A stretch of 64,000 bases of DNA. It comes from an uncultured Bacteroidota bacterium (GTDB taxonomy: Bacteria > Bacteroidota > Bacteroidia > Flavobacteriales_F > PHOS-HE28). Shown piece after piece: positions 29,901-38,858 of this stretch (position 1 is the first letter of the stretch; each line of letters begins with the position of its first letter). A model generated the notes under the pieces. It searched no databases, was not told where the DNA came from, and saw only the letters and a list, made by a program, of their open reading frames with translations. The stretch spans positions 1 to 64,000 of the forward strand of contig CADEDY010000017.1 in NCBI GenBank assembly GCA_902826215.1. Direction: 5' to 3'. A program made the translations under genes and the position numbers.

Positions 29901-32114
29901 GTAGAAGGCCTGTGAATAGTACGCCAGGTAATTGGTGAAGCCCAGATCGGTACTCGCCATGAAGGCGATGGGACCGCTCGCATCGCGCATCACCCAGTCC
30001 TCGCTCGTACTGTACCGGTCGGCGTTCAAGTGGATATTTCCGATGTAGCACGAACTGCCGATCACCATGGGGTAGCGCCCGTTCCAATCGTAGTTGGCGG
30101 GATCGTCGATGGTGATGTCGAAGCTCTCGGAATACGCGTGAGCGAAGAAGTTCATCAAGGTGACCCCATTCTCGATGAGGTTACGGACCGAATCCGCAGC
30201 AGCGGTGGAGAAGATGCTCGAGCTGTTCTTCTTGAATCGACTGAATACGGCACCGAAGGACGTTTCATCGTTCAGCCCAGGTTCCAAGGCGCGAAGGTTA
30301 TTCGCGAGTTGCTCTTGCTCGGCGGCATTGAATCCACCGCTCAAATGCACCACATTCTTCATCCAGGCTGCTGGCGCCTGCCCTTCGAACGACTGCACCT
30401 TGCCCAAGTAGTTGAAGACATCCTCCTCGTTGATCGCGCTGAGGCGGCCAACAGGGATCTCCATTCTGCGTTGGTCCAGGTTGAGACCAATGGTGAAACA
30501 TTGATCGGAGGAGGGATATCCGTAGGTGGGAACCAAGCATCGCGCATAGGCGCCGTTCACATTGGGGCGGTAGCCATCCTGCCGACCGGGCAAGGTGGGC
30601 GTGGAGACGGATTTGCCGATGAGGAAAAGTCCTTGCGGCGACGTGCTCCATGTGTCGAGGAGGTACTTGCACCACATGCGAATGGAGACCGAACTCTTGG
30701 GCACACCGCCTCCGAACTGGTCGTATAATTCATCCACGTCAGCCAGCACGGTAGGGCGCGGATCAGGAGCACCGGTCGCCCGATAGTTGGCATACGCAGT
30801 GGCTCCGTTCCAAAGGGAACGATGGGTGACGATCAAGAAAGCCGAATCCGGATCCATGTTGCCGTAGTCGACGAAATGGCCGTCGCCGTTGACAGGGGTG
30901 AGTGCTTCAATGGTGCGAATGCCCGTCTCTCCGAAGAGAAAAGTGGCCGTGGTCGCACTATCGGCATGAGAAGGCACCAAGGCTTGCCACACCCCAAGCG
31001 ATTGTGAAGGGATGATCCGGCGCATGGTATCGCCCGCGGCATAGAGGATCGGCGTGCCGGTGAAATTGATGAGGTCGAGCCGGGCGATATCCTCCCCAGC
31101 CTGGTTCTCGATCCACAGATCCAATGGCCCGCTCCCCGAGATCTGCAGATCGCGTGGATAGCGCACAGTGAGCGCGGAAGGGGCTTGGAAGTCGCGGTAG
31201 TTGGGTTGGGTGTTCAATAAGGGCAGATCACGTTCCACACGAAAGCGTGTGGTGAGCCCAGCGACGATCTCCGTTGTGGGCAACTCGAATGTATTGCGCA
31301 CGACCATGGCCCCCCGGAAAACTGTATCAGCAACAAGCGCGTTGCTCGCTCCTGCGAAGACCCTCAAATGGTGATCGTCGTAGATCCCATTGCCGTCCTC
31401 GGTCATGGAGCCCGAGGTAGCCGTGATGCGCGCCATGGGAGCACCCTGGCCTACATACGCTCTCAGCGTAGGTGTCAGTACGGTCACCTCGACCGGGGTC
31501 GAAGTGGTACTCAACCCTCCGCCGCCCCAACCCTCGCCGGGACCGTACAATCCACTGGAAGCGACGTACTGCGTATTCACGAGCCCTGGCCAATAGAAAT
31601 CAATGCAAGGCCGGATGGAATAGCCCCACACCCAAGGACGCGGGGTGTAGCTGGAAACATCGCTATTGGCATATGGCACCACCCGTTCCTTGGTCACCAA
31701 AGGATCCGGTTCCCACGTGAGGAAATAGCGAATGGTATCGTTGAACTGGCTGTAGTACGGATTGGCGTGTTGCTGGGCATTGCCGTACATCCGGGTATCG
31801 ATCCAACCATCGTTCATGCGGCCTACGAACTCGATGAAGTCACCTGCGTTCAGCACGCCATCTTCGCCTCCTTGGACGTACAACGGCACCTGCTTCTCAC
31901 GCCCGAAGAGCATCAATTCCGCTGGATCGATGGAAGCGATCGGAAAGCCGGAAGCCGCCAAGGTGGCGGAATCCAAACGGTGCAGACCGGTGCTGTAGAC
32001 CGGGAAACGCCAATACTGCCGGTCGTGATCCACCCATTCGTTACCGTAGGTGATCTGCGCCACCGAAAAGGCGGTTTGCAGAACGGCAAGGATCAGGAGT
32101 ACCGGTCTTATCAT
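26985..32114 (-). CDS. Putative type IX secretion sortase PorU2 (C25-type peptidase)
   Basis: 1709-residue secreted protein. Signal peptide (VLLILAVLQTAFSVAQ), then a long N-terminal region and a gingipain-like C25 catalytic domain around residues 480-800. The likely His-Cys dyad is visible in FFAHAYSESF and IGSSCYIGNIH. About 600 residues of Ig-like and beta-rich domains follow. The C-terminus carries a FlgD-like/T9SS-type segment (NYPNPFTTSTRFVFTL, DGTDEFGDRLARGVYLYRV). PorU is the T9SS sortase that cleaves C-terminal signals and attaches A-LPS; PorU2 is a paralogous family paired with PorV2, and its own substrates are not established. It starts directly after the porV2 stop. Confidence 0.9.
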   Translation of the reverse strand: MIRPVLLILAVLQTAFSVAQITYGNEWVDHDRQYWRFPVYSTGLHRLDSATLAASGFPIASIDPAELMLFGREKQVPLYVQGGEDGVLNAGDFIEFVGRMNDGWIDTRMYGNAQQHANPYYSQFNDTIRYFLTWEPDPLVTKERVVPYANSDVSSYTPRPWVWGYSIRPCIDFYWPGLVNTQYVASSGLYGPGEGWGGGGLSTTSTPVEVTVLTPTLRAYVGQGAPMARITATSGSMTEDGNGIYDDHHLRVFAGASNALVADTVFRGAMVVRNTFELPTTEIVAGLTTRFRVERDLPLLNTQPNYRDFQAPSALTVRYPRDLQISGSGPLDLWIENQAGEDIARLDLINFTGTPILYAAGDTMRRIIPSQSLGVWQALVPSHADSATTATFLFGETGIRTIEALTPVNGDGHFVDYGNMDPDSAFLIVTHRSLWNGATAYANYRATGAPDPRPTVLADVDELYDQFGGGVPKSSVSIRMWCKYLLDTWSTSPQGLFLIGKSVSTPTLPGRQDGYRPNVNGAYARCLVPTYGYPSSDQCFTIGLNLDQRRMEIPVGRLSAINEEDVFNYLGKVQSFEGQAPAAWMKNVVHLSGGFNAAEQEQLANNLRALEPGLNDETSFGAVFSRFKKNSSSIFSTAAADSVRNLIENGVTLMNFFAHAYSESFDITIDDPANYDWNGRYPMVIGSSCYIGNIHLNADRYSTSEDWVMRDASGPIAFMASTDLGFTNYLAYYSQAFYQSMGGVNYGRGIGEHMRYASFQTLNASPEILRKYSVHILTLQGDPMLVLNSPDKPDFEISTEDILFDPATVNADVDTFSVKARVRNIGRIVPDTVRAQLERTNAGLGAAQTYTVLLDTISSQDTAVFRVPTLAFTGGQGVNQFRVSVDLNPDLIDEIENTSNNEASTTLFITSGDLVPTYPYDFAIVPEPTPLLKASTGDPLAPLRSYVFQIDTTDLFNSPIRETTTITAPGGVVTWQPTSVYGVNNLQDSTVFFWRCSIDSTGNGGYQWYERSFQYIPNKRGWGQAHYFQFKNDDFSTLVYDRPERDFDFSSAPHEISAWSPGNDYFGDIGWRLDLVNQDYGGCAAEASWHVGVVDPYTFESWGTRFFDTSQDPPVWLNPDHNFGNQNDGGISNCGLSRVKKYFAFRQNIPEQMAGMNGMLNTVPDGYHLIFYTWLYMNQDGMGPTLTATMEGLGIPISSLPDSVPYICYVRKGFPETFQDTIGLDINSDIRLTAFVASSGDQGFITTMEAGPATTWGSLHWNEVLSSPNDSTMIQVKGVTSNGTVVDLTEFDSALDDVLDLGTYVNASIYPKVRLNGKFHDIGAADPKPAQLERWQLLYEPVPECAINPQLGYFYGLDGWFQGQEASVAFAVQNISEYDMDSLLMAAWVVDRFNVKHLVHYQRKAPLPAGAWQVDTIRFNTLGFGGANTLIVEANPVDSITGVYDQLEQYHFNNIAQWRFDVEIDRENPLLDVTFDGIHILDGDIVSARPEIEILLNDENTALIMDSPADTAQFTVLLTRPGSPIQRIYFRDGMGNENLQFIPADGQDNEARIFYRPNLPTDGTYVLTVRAKDLSNNASGDKDYSIAFEVINRTTITEVLNYPNPFTTSTRFVFTLTGTEIPTYMKIQIMTITGKVVREVKMHELGPLRVGRNMTDFAWDGTDEFGDRLARGVYLYRVIAQMNGEDIEYRQTGAAGYFTKGFGKMYLLR

Positions 32115-33215
32115 CTAGGTCGGCTTCTTGAACAGATCGAACTTCAGCGAGAAGATGTTCGAGTACAGGGCCACGCTGTTGTCGCCGATGTCGGTGAGAG
32201 CGTAATCCAAGGAAACGCTCTTGATCTTCAAGCCCAGCCCGATGTTCGGCTGGATGGAAAGTTGCTTCTTGTCGCTGAGGTCGGTGACGTACTGGATGTT
32301 GCTGACACCGGTGCGGACGTACACCACGCCGGCGTATCCCAGCTCCAGACCCACCCGTGGATCGACGCTAACGAGGCTGGTCTGGACCAGGGTGTTGCGG
32401 CGGCCGTCGAAGGTGTTCTCCAGATCCACTGCGGCGAGCAGATCGAACTTCGCACCGAACTTGAATTGACGGGCAGCACCAAGGTTCAGCCTGGGCAAGG
32501 TCACCTCCACGCTGTTCTCCGGAATGTCGTTGTTGGTCTGTTGGAACACTTCGATGGTGCGTTCGTCCAGCGTATAGCTCCAGGCGTTGAACGTGCTCGT
32601 GACATCGCGGGCCACCGCACTGAAACGCCAGCGGTCACGCTCGTACTGGGCACCGCCATCAAGACCGAAGCCCCACGCCTTGCCGAAGCTACCGACCCGA
32701 CGGTAGATCACCTTGGCGTTACCGCCGATGCTAAGTCCGGGCACCTTCATCTTGCGCGCATAGGTGATGATGAAGGCATGATCCGCAGAACTGAAGGAGG
32801 TGATCCTGTCGTAATCGATGTTGCCGGATGGATCGATGAGGTCAATGGTATTGGGAATGTTATCGATACCGAAACGGATGAATGAGAAGCCGATCGTGCT
32901 CACGGAATCGATCGGCTTGGCCAAACCGATGTAATCGTACTTGGCGATGCCCGCGAAGTACTCGCTGTGCATCAGACCCACTTGCAGGTCGCCCTTCACC
33001 CCAAGGATCCCGGCAGGGTTCCAATAGCCACTGGTAACATCGTTCACAGCGGCCGTGTACGCATTGCCCATGCCCAAAGCACGTGCCCCAACACCAACGG
33101 CCAGGAACTCGTTGCTGTACTTCGGTGCATCCTGTGCTTGCAGCGTTCCACAAGCAAGCATGGACACCATGGCCAGAGCGGCCATCTGCATCCCCTTCTT
33201 CATCACGATCTTCAT
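32115..33215 (-). CDS. PorV/PorQ family outer-membrane protein (PorV2-like)
   Basis: 366-residue outer-membrane barrel protein. Signal peptide (MAALAMVSMLACGTLQAQ). The PorV/PorQ N-terminal signature is FLAVGVGARALGMGNAYTA, followed by SGYWNPAGILGVKGDLQVGLMHSEYFAG. The remainder shows repeated amphipathic strands, ending LYSNIFSLKFDL. PorV is the T9SS shuttle that hands cargo from the translocon to the PorU sortase. The immediate PorU2 neighbour (adjacent stop and start, no spacer) indicates that the pair works together in cargo attachment. Upstream, 109 bases to the divergent pssA gene show no clear promoter match. Confidence 0.9.
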   Translation of the reverse strand: MKIVMKKGMQMAALAMVSMLACGTLQAQDAPKYSNEFLAVGVGARALGMGNAYTAAVNDVTSGYWNPAGILGVKGDLQVGLMHSEYFAGIAKYDYIGLAKPIDSVSTIGFSFIRFGIDNIPNTIDLIDPSGNIDYDRITSFSSADHAFIITYARKMKVPGLSIGGNAKVIYRRVGSFGKAWGFGLDGGAQYERDRWRFSAVARDVTSTFNAWSYTLDERTIEVFQQTNNDIPENSVEVTLPRLNLGAARQFKFGAKFDLLAAVDLENTFDGRRNTLVQTSLVSVDPRVGLELGYAGVVYVRTGVSNIQYVTDLSDKKQLSIQPNIGLGLKIKSVSLDYALTDIGDNSVALYSNIFSLKFDLFKKPT

Positions 33216-33324
33216 TCGCTATCTGGTTGACGCAGCTTCCAACGCTCGGTGGCCTCGATCATTGCTCGAATTTATCCCAACTTCGGCCCCGAAACGCGGT
33301 TGACCACTCATCCGTTCGTCCAAC

Positions 33325-34119
33325 ATGGCTCGCTTTCCTCGGATACCCGACCTGCTAACCACCGCGAACCTAGCCTGCGGGGTGGGTTCCATACTGCTGG
33401 CCTCCCAAGGACAGCTAACACTGGCGTGTTGGCTTGTGTTCGCCGGGGCCTTCTTCGATGTGCTGGACGGATTAGCGGCACGGGCCCTCGGTGGAGGCAC
33501 ACCACTCGGTGCTCAACTGGACAGTTTGGCGGACATGGTGACGTTCGGGGTGGCGCCGGGGATGTTGGTCTTTCAAGTCATCGCTCACCTCGGAAATACC
33601 ATCGACCTTCCACCGGAGTTGTCAACCGAAATGGTCGAACCTGAACATAGCCCGGTGACCGCTTCTATTTTGATGGCAATCGCTATCAGCGCTGTCATTC
33701 CTATCGCTTCAGCCTGGCGCTTGGCTAAGTTCAATGTAGATACCCGGCAATCCTCCGGATTTCTTGGATTACCTACTCCTGCCAATGCGTTGTTCTGGTC
33801 TTCATGGTGTATGCCAATTTTCCAACATTCACTTGACCCGAACTTGGGCCCTGGAATTCAATTGATTTTGGTTCGAGTTGATCCATGGGGCATCGGAATT
33901 ACCTCAATTGTGTTGGCCATTCTCATGCTCTCCGAGATCCCCCTCCCCTCCCTCAAATTCAAGCACTTCAAGTGGCAGGGCAACCAAGTGATCTACCTGC
34001 TTGGCGGTATCGGGTTGGCGCTGGTCGTCCTGTATGGCATCCTCGCTGTTCCGATGATCCTACTTTTGTACCTTCTCTCCCCCCTCTGGGGAAAGCTCTT
34101 CCCGAAAGAACCTGCCTGA
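33325..34119 (+). CDS. pssA: CDP-diacylglycerol-serine O-phosphatidyltransferase
   Basis: 264-residue CDP-alcohol phosphatidyltransferase that makes phosphatidylserine, precursor of phosphatidylethanolamine. The family signature DG-x2-AR-x8-G-x3-D-x3-D is seen in DGLAARALGGGTPLGAQLDSLAD around residues 50-72. Opening IPDLLTTANLACGVGSILLA is typical, and six or more TM helices follow. A stretch near 33720-33900 (about 46 percent GC by count) is more AT-rich than its flanks. Located divergently from porV2. The alternatives PgsA and CdsA are excluded by the motif spacing and N-terminus. Confidence 0.93.
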   Translation: MARFPRIPDLLTTANLACGVGSILLASQGQLTLACWLVFAGAFFDVLDGLAARALGGGTPLGAQLDSLADMVTFGVAPGMLVFQVIAHLGNTIDLPPELSTEMVEPEHSPVTASILMAIAISAVIPIASAWRLAKFNVDTRQSSGFLGLPTPANALFWSSWCMPIFQHSLDPNLGPGIQLILVRVDPWGIGITSIVLAILMLSEIPLPSLKFKHFKWQGNQVIYLLGGIGLALVVLYGILAVPMILLLYLLSPLWGKLFPKEPA

Positions 34120-34120
34120 A

Positions 34121-34205
34121 CTTTGAACCGCAACGTCGCAACGAACGCAACGGTCTCCGCCACGCAACCTGAACGTTGCGCTCCCTTGGCGTCTTTGCGG
34201 TGAAT
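34121..34205. repeat. Degenerate CGCAAAGACGC-type intergenic repeat
   Basis: The 102-base spacer between pssA and purS is filled by a sequence whose minus strand begins CACCGCAAAGACGCCAAG and continues through several GTTGCG/CGTTGCG units. It includes an inverted pair CGCAAC (34163-34168) and GTTGCG (34175-34180). I recognise this kind of element, known for producing false ORFs of the TAKTPRER type, as scattered in intergenic regions of several environmental phyla. Its function is not known to me. Confidence 0.5.
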
Positions 34206-34221
34206 GCACTTGCTACCGACC

Positions 34222-34479
34222 ATGAAGAACTTCCGCGCCTCCATCGATGTGATGCCTCACGACAACCTCTTGGACCCACAAGGCAAAGCCGTTACCGGTG
34301 CCATGGGCAACCTCGGCCTACCGGAGATCAGCGGTGTACGCATTGGCAAGCACATCACGCTGCAGGTGGAGGCCAAGGACAAGAAAGCTGCTGAAGCCAA
34401 GGTGGATGAAGCCTGCAAGAAATTGCTCGCGAACCAGATCATGGAGAAGTACAGCTTTTCCGTCGAAGAGTTGGCCTAG
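34222..34479 (+). CDS. purS: Phosphoribosylformylglycinamidine synthase subunit PurS
   Basis: 85-residue small subunit of FGAM synthase, fourth step of purine biosynthesis, acting with PurL and PurQ. The start ATG 34222 gives the family-typical KNFRASIDVMPHDNLLDPQGKAV; a Met six codons earlier (34204) lies in the repeat. GLPEISGVRIGKHITLQVE and LLANQIMEKYSFSVEEL match PurS. Neither purL nor purQ is in the window. A free PurS means this genome uses the small-PurL/PurQ/PurS type rather than the fused long PurL, unless both forms exist. Confidence 0.92.
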   Translation: MKNFRASIDVMPHDNLLDPQGKAVTGAMGNLGLPEISGVRIGKHITLQVEAKDKKAAEAKVDEACKKLLANQIMEKYSFSVEELA

Positions 34480-34611
34480 GGATACAGCGCTTAGCGAGAA
34501 GACCCTCACCGCTAGCGTCACCCCATCCGATGGCTCTAGGTGAAATTTTCACCCCGTGTCGGCCATGGAAGTGTGAGTCGATCCTCCGGGTCGACGTTAC
34601 GGTGTGTCAGA

Positions 34612-35340
34612 TCACACTTTCCTCCGCAACTCGAAGTTCTTCCCGAGGTACACGCGGCGCACGGTCTCATCCGCTGCCAGTTCCTCGGCCGATCCTTGTT
34701 TCAGGATCTTGCCTTCGAAGAGCAAGTACGCTCGATCGGTGATGCTCAACGTCTCCTGCACGTTGTGGTCGGTGATGAGGATCCCGATGTTCTTCTCCTT
34801 CAGCTTGGATACGATGCCTTGAATATCCTCCACGGCAATAGGATCCACACCGGCGAAGGGTTCGTCGAGCAGGATGAAACGCGGGTCGGTAGCCAATGCA
34901 CGCGCGATCTCAGTACGCCGGCGTTCTCCACCGCTGAGCACATCGCCCATGTTGGTGCGCACGTGTTGCAGGCCGAACTCGCTGAGCAACTCTTCCAACT
35001 TGGCGGCCTGTTCCGCCTTCGTTTTTCCACTCACCTCCAGGATCGCTTTTATGTTGTCCTCGACGGTCAGTTTCCGGAATACACTGGCTTCTTGCGGCAA
35101 GTACCCGATGCCACGCTGCGCACGTTTGTACATGGCCAGTTCGGTGATGTCCTCCTTGTCCAGGAACACACGACCCTCGTTCGGCTTGATGAGGCCGACG
35201 ATCATGTAGAAGCTGGTGGTCTTGCCAGCACCGTTCGGACCGAGCAAGCCCACGATCTCGCCTTGGTTCACTTCCACGCTCACCCCATTCACGACGGTGC
35301 GACGCTTATACCGCTTGAAGATGTTCTCCGCGCGCAGCAT
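34612..35340 (-). CDS. lptB: LPS export ABC transporter ATP-binding protein
   Basis: 242-residue ABC ATPase of the Lpt system, powering LPS extraction from the inner membrane with LptFG. Walker [16 protein letters not shown]-loop [12 protein letters not shown], signature [15 protein letters not shown], Walker [14 protein letters not shown] and the H-loop [10 protein letters not shown] are all intact. The LptB marker [14 protein letters not shown] is clear. The ATG at 35340 shares a base with the previous stop (TGATG), so it is translationally coupled to the DUF5686 gene. LptF/G/C are not in the window. Confidence 0.95.
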   Translation of the reverse strand: MLRAENIFKRYKRRTVVNGVSVEVNQGEIVGLLGPNGAGKTTSFYMIVGLIKPNEGRVFLDKEDITELAMYKRAQRGIGYLPQEASVFRKLTVEDNIKAILEVSGKTKAEQAAKLEELLSEFGLQHVRTNMGDVLSGGERRRTEIARALATDPRFILLDEPFAGVDPIAVEDIQGIVSKLKEKNIGILITDHNVQETLSITDRAYLLFEGKILKQGSAEELAADETVRRVYLGKNFELRRKV

Positions 35341-37844
35341 CAGAAGTTGATGTAGAGTTTCGCACGCAAAGCGAAAGGCGCCGTACGCGGGTGATCGTTG
35401 TAACGCAAGCGCCAAATGACATCGAAACGCAACACCTTCAGGATGTTCTCCACCCCTGCGCTCACTTCCATGAACGGACCGTTCCGCAGGGAATACATAC
35501 CGGGCAGCAACAGGACCTCGGTATAGTGCTTCGGATCCAACGATCCTGCTACCGCCTTGAAGCCCGCCACCTCGCGCCATTTCAACCGCCGCATCAGAGG
35601 AATACGGTTCAAGAATAGGCCCTCGAAGTGGTGTTCGGCGACGAACTGAACATAACGATCACTGATGAACTCGAAGAAATTCATGGTATTGAATGAGGCG
35701 TCGTCCAGATAGTATGTCTCGTTGCCGCTGTGGATGAACAGCAGAGGATAAGGTAGTGTTCCATAGATCTTTCCACCTTCGAGCGTCGTTCGCGTCCAAC
35801 CGAAAGCGCCCAACTGCCAACGCCGATAGATCCGTCCAACGACCTTGGTGTATTCGTAATCGCTGTTCAGGAAATTCGGCATGCCATAGGCCAAGTGCAA
35901 TTCCAACGTGGGATACTTGTTGATCCCCACGGCGACGCGATCGAACTCGCCGCTCACGTACTTCTCCCCGTATGCGAAGCGGGTGTTCAAACTGATCTCC
36001 GCTGTGCGTATGCTGCCGACATTGACGAGCATGGGTTCGGGCTCCAGCTGCACCCGCTCATACCGCAAGTTCCCCAAGGCTTGTAGGGTGCGATAACGCA
36101 GCTTCACCTCATTGGTGAAACCAGAGAACCATTCACGCTCCAAGCTGACCCGCCACTCTTCCACATCGGTGAGCTTCGTGTTCGGGCTTCGTCGGAAAAG
36201 ACTTCCGAGCAGGTTGTCGTTGCGGAACGCATTCAGGCTTTGCCCGAGCTGCTCCACATCGTGCTTGTAGCCCGCGCGATAGAGCAACCGTGGTTGTTTA
36301 CTGATGAAACCCCGTGTGAACAGACCGAACTTGAAGCGTTCATCTTGGACGCCATAAGCTGAATAGCCTTCGAACTCGACCCACGTGCTGAAGTTGTTGC
36401 TCGTGCGTCCACCGAGCCGGAAACGTGCACCCTCCACGGGATTGTAGCTCAACGTGGTGAAGTAGGGGCCCAGTTCGACCTTACCTTTCTCGTAATAGCC
36501 CGTGACCACTGTGCTGATTATATCCACATACGTACGGAACCGAGGAATGGTCTTCATGGTATCCACCATGTGGTAGATCGCATTCTCCTTGGCCGTCAAT
36601 GGCACGTGTCGGTTCTGATCCCAGTAATCGGCGCCCAAGCTGAGCGGGTCGATCTCCACCACCACTTTGTCTACGCCGTCGTAGAACGAATCGTCACGCA
36701 GCTGATTGATGACGAAATCCTTGTAGGTGGCCGTGCGTCGTCCGTAGAAACCCTGCACGGCATTCTTGTTCTTCGCCCCGGTATCGCGGATCATGTTCAG
36801 GTCCACGACCAGTTCATCCTTGGTGAGCATCCACACCTCGTTCTGCACTTGGTCGTACTGCTGCTTCACCCAAAAGCCTTGGACGAAATTGAGGTTCGCG
36901 CCGGATGCGATCCCCGCTTCGATCCGATGGACGGCGTACGTGGTATCGTTGATCCACATCTCCCCCTCAAAAGCGAGTTCCTGCACGCGCTTGGGCTTGA
37001 ATTCCAGTTTGTAGCACCAATGCTTTCCGATATAGGTGCTATCGGTGAGATAGTAATCGTAGAACCCGCGCCCACCATCGGCGATCGGGCTCACGAAGTT
37101 CTTTCCGAAGATGACGAGGAAGTTCTCGTAGATGTTCACGTTCTGGTACATGTCACCCATGAACTGCGACACACTCTCGTTCTCGATACCGCTCACCTTC
37201 GTACCCCGAATGAACTCCCGTTGCGTCTTCGGTGCTTGCCTGTAGAACACTTCCGATAGGCTCTCCGTCATGAAGATCGGGAGATAGGGTTTCGCGTCGG
37301 TGCTGTCGACGTTGTCGAAGATGAAAGCGAACGGTTTGAAGAGCTTCTTCTGCGTGAACTCCTCAGTGATGTTGTTCAGATCGAACTCGATCTTGTTGTA
37401 CGCGTCGTACTCATAAGCCGTCAACTTCTCGCGGTTGTTCACCGGCTTGTTATTGATCACCCGTCGAAGGATGGTGAACGCCGGGTTCTCATCGGGTGGC
37501 CTGATCACCACTTCGGCGAGCTCGAAACTGCTCGGATCAAGCGCAACGTTGATCACTTGGGCCTTGTCCTTCTTCACGGCCATGCTGCGGGTGATGTACC
37601 CGATGAAGGACACCCGGATGGAATCGGTGGCGTAGTAGGTATCGAAGCTGTAGTTGCCATCGATGTCCGTTGTGGTGCCGATGCGGCTATCGATGAAGGC
37701 GATGTTCACGAAAGGCAAGGTCTCGCCGGTCTTGGCATCGGTAACCTTTCCGGTCACACGCGTTGTTTGAGCTTCGACCTGCGGAACAAGCACGAGCAGG
37801 GCGATGGCGGGGAACCAGCGGGCTATGTGCCGAAGAGCCTTCAT
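35340..37844 (-). CDS. DUF5686 outer-membrane protein with carboxypeptidase-like regulatory domain
   Basis: 834-residue protein. Signal peptide ([17 protein letters not shown]), then a carboxypeptidase-regulatory/CNA-B-like beta-sandwich at about residues 28-105 ([21 protein letters not shown]), like the N-terminal extension of SusC-type receptors. The remaining ~700 residues form the DUF5686 region ([45 protein letters not shown]), whose last half has barrel-like strands and ends in [10 protein letters not shown]. The function of the family is not established. Its overlap with tatC upstream and lptB downstream suggests involvement in envelope assembly; this is inference. Confidence 0.85.
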   Translation of the reverse strand: MKALRHIARWFPAIALLVLVPQVEAQTTRVTGKVTDAKTGETLPFVNIAFIDSRIGTTTDIDGNYSFDTYYATDSIRVSFIGYITRSMAVKKDKAQVINVALDPSSFELAEVVIRPPDENPAFTILRRVINNKPVNNREKLTAYEYDAYNKIEFDLNNITEEFTQKKLFKPFAFIFDNVDSTDAKPYLPIFMTESLSEVFYRQAPKTQREFIRGTKVSGIENESVSQFMGDMYQNVNIYENFLVIFGKNFVSPIADGGRGFYDYYLTDSTYIGKHWCYKLEFKPKRVQELAFEGEMWINDTTYAVHRIEAGIASGANLNFVQGFWVKQQYDQVQNEVWMLTKDELVVDLNMIRDTGAKNKNAVQGFYGRRTATYKDFVINQLRDDSFYDGVDKVVVEIDPLSLGADYWDQNRHVPLTAKENAIYHMVDTMKTIPRFRTYVDIISTVVTGYYEKGKVELGPYFTTLSYNPVEGARFRLGGRTSNNFSTWVEFEGYSAYGVQDERFKFGLFTRGFISKQPRLLYRAGYKHDVEQLGQSLNAFRNDNLLGSLFRRSPNTKLTDVEEWRVSLEREWFSGFTNEVKLRYRTLQALGNLRYERVQLEPEPMLVNVGSIRTAEISLNTRFAYGEKYVSGEFDRVAVGINKYPTLELHLAYGMPNFLNSDYEYTKVVGRIYRRWQLGAFGWTRTTLEGGKIYGTLPYPLLFIHSGNETYYLDDASFNTMNFFEFISDRYVQFVAEHHFEGLFLNRIPLMRRLKWREVAGFKAVAGSLDPKHYTEVLLLPGMYSLRNGPFMEVSAGVENILKVLRFDVIWRLRYNDHPRTAPFALRAKLYINF

Positions 37845-38662
37845 GCGGATGGCCGTGCTTGGATCGCTATTGAACCAGAGGCGGCTTCCATGCGCCGGAG
37901 CGTCCGTGCCGAGATCATGATCCCGAATTCATAGAGCAACATCAAGGGTCCAGATACAATCAGCTGGCTCACCACATCCGGCGGTGTAAGAATGGCCGAA
38001 ACGATGAGTATCCCGACAAAGGCGTGCTTGCGATAGGTGCGCAACACCGGTGGGCTGACGATCCCTGCCTTGGTCAGGAAAAGGATGATCAAAGGCAGTT
38101 CGAAAACCAAGCCGGTCCAAAGTGTCACGGAGGTCACCATGGCGATGTAACTATCCAAGGCCACGGAGTTCTGCACCGAAGCACTCACCTGGTAGGTACC
38201 GAAGAACTGGATGCTCAGTGGAGCTAGCATGAAGTACCCGAACCCAACGCCCGTTAGGAAGAGGACAGTCGCAAAGGCCACCAGACCGCGCATGCTACCG
38301 CGCTCCGACGGGTGCAGTCCCGGAGCGATGAATCGCCACAATTCCCAAAGCACATACGGAAAGGCGATGATGAAGCCCGCAACGAACGACACCATGAGGT
38401 GCGTGAAGAACTGGCCGCTCATGCTGATGTTCTGAAGTGTGAACATCATATCCACCGGGCAAAGCGCGTCGCCCATGCCCAAGTGCTGGCCCAATGAGCA
38501 GAAGGCGCGGTAGGTGATGAAACTGGAGGATCGAGGCGCGAGCACGACCGTATCAAAGACGAAGTCCTTGGCAATGAAACAGGCCACCATCGCGATCGCG
38601 ATCGCGATAGCAGAGCGCACGATCGTCCACCGGAGCTCCTCGAGGTGCTCCAGGAAGGTCAT
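37841..38662 (-). CDS. tatC: Twin-arginine translocase subunit TatC
   Basis: 273-residue inner-membrane receptor for folded proteins with RR signal peptides. The family start TFLEHLEELRWTIVRSAIAI is at the ATG 38662. FPYVLWELWRFIAPGLHPSERGSMRGLV is the TatC signature, with six TM helices (including FATVLFLTGVGFGYFML and FVGILIVSAILTPPDVVSQ). The frame is open to 38746, but a TAnnTTTG box at 38708-38715 (minus strand) lies inside that extension, so the shorter start is chosen. It overlaps the DUF5686 gene by four bases. TatA/B are not in the window. Confidence 0.93.
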   Translation of the reverse strand: MTFLEHLEELRWTIVRSAIAIAIAMVACFIAKDFVFDTVVLAPRSSSFITYRAFCSLGQHLGMGDALCPVDMMFTLQNISMSGQFFTHLMVSFVAGFIIAFPYVLWELWRFIAPGLHPSERGSMRGLVAFATVLFLTGVGFGYFMLAPLSIQFFGTYQVSASVQNSVALDSYIAMVTSVTLWTGLVFELPLIILFLTKAGIVSPPVLRTYRKHAFVGILIVSAILTPPDVVSQLIVSGPLMLLYEFGIMISARTLRRMEAASGSIAIQARPSA

Positions 38663-38707
38663 TTCCTGCTGTGCTGGGGCTGCGGACAAAGGATTCGCCA
38701 AGTTCGC

Positions 38708-38715
38708 CAAAGATA
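38708..38715 (-). promoter_or_regulatory. -7 box of the tatC unit
   Basis: On the minus strand TATCTTTG, a perfect TAnnTTTG match, about 46 bases before the tatC ATG at 38662. It decides the tatC start, since any longer reading frame would begin upstream of the expected transcript start. Confidence 0.55.
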
Positions 38716-38858
38716 GCCCGAGCACCAAGGTCGAGCCGGTTCTCAAGCCTCAGTTTTCAACCATATATCGGTCAACCGACGGTGTCCGGCGAGAAGTGCG
38801 CAAGAAGTTGACGAACCCCGTCCGCACCTCGTTACGGATGTGTTACTTTTAAGCGTTC

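Noticed and set aside
31368-32885. 505-codon plus-strand frame opposite porU2 and porV2
   Set aside because: It spans the junction of two real minus-strand genes and has no motif or signal peptide; a reverse-strand shadow.
33968-34279. Minus-strand frames with a TAKTPRER-like peptide next to purS
   Set aside because: This is the known false-ORF signature of the CGCAAAGACGC-type repeat, not a gene.
34530-34560. GGTGAAATTTTCACC palindrome near 34540 as an operator
   Set aside because: It sits in a convergent spacer between purS and lptB, with no promoter nearby; too little support to call a site.
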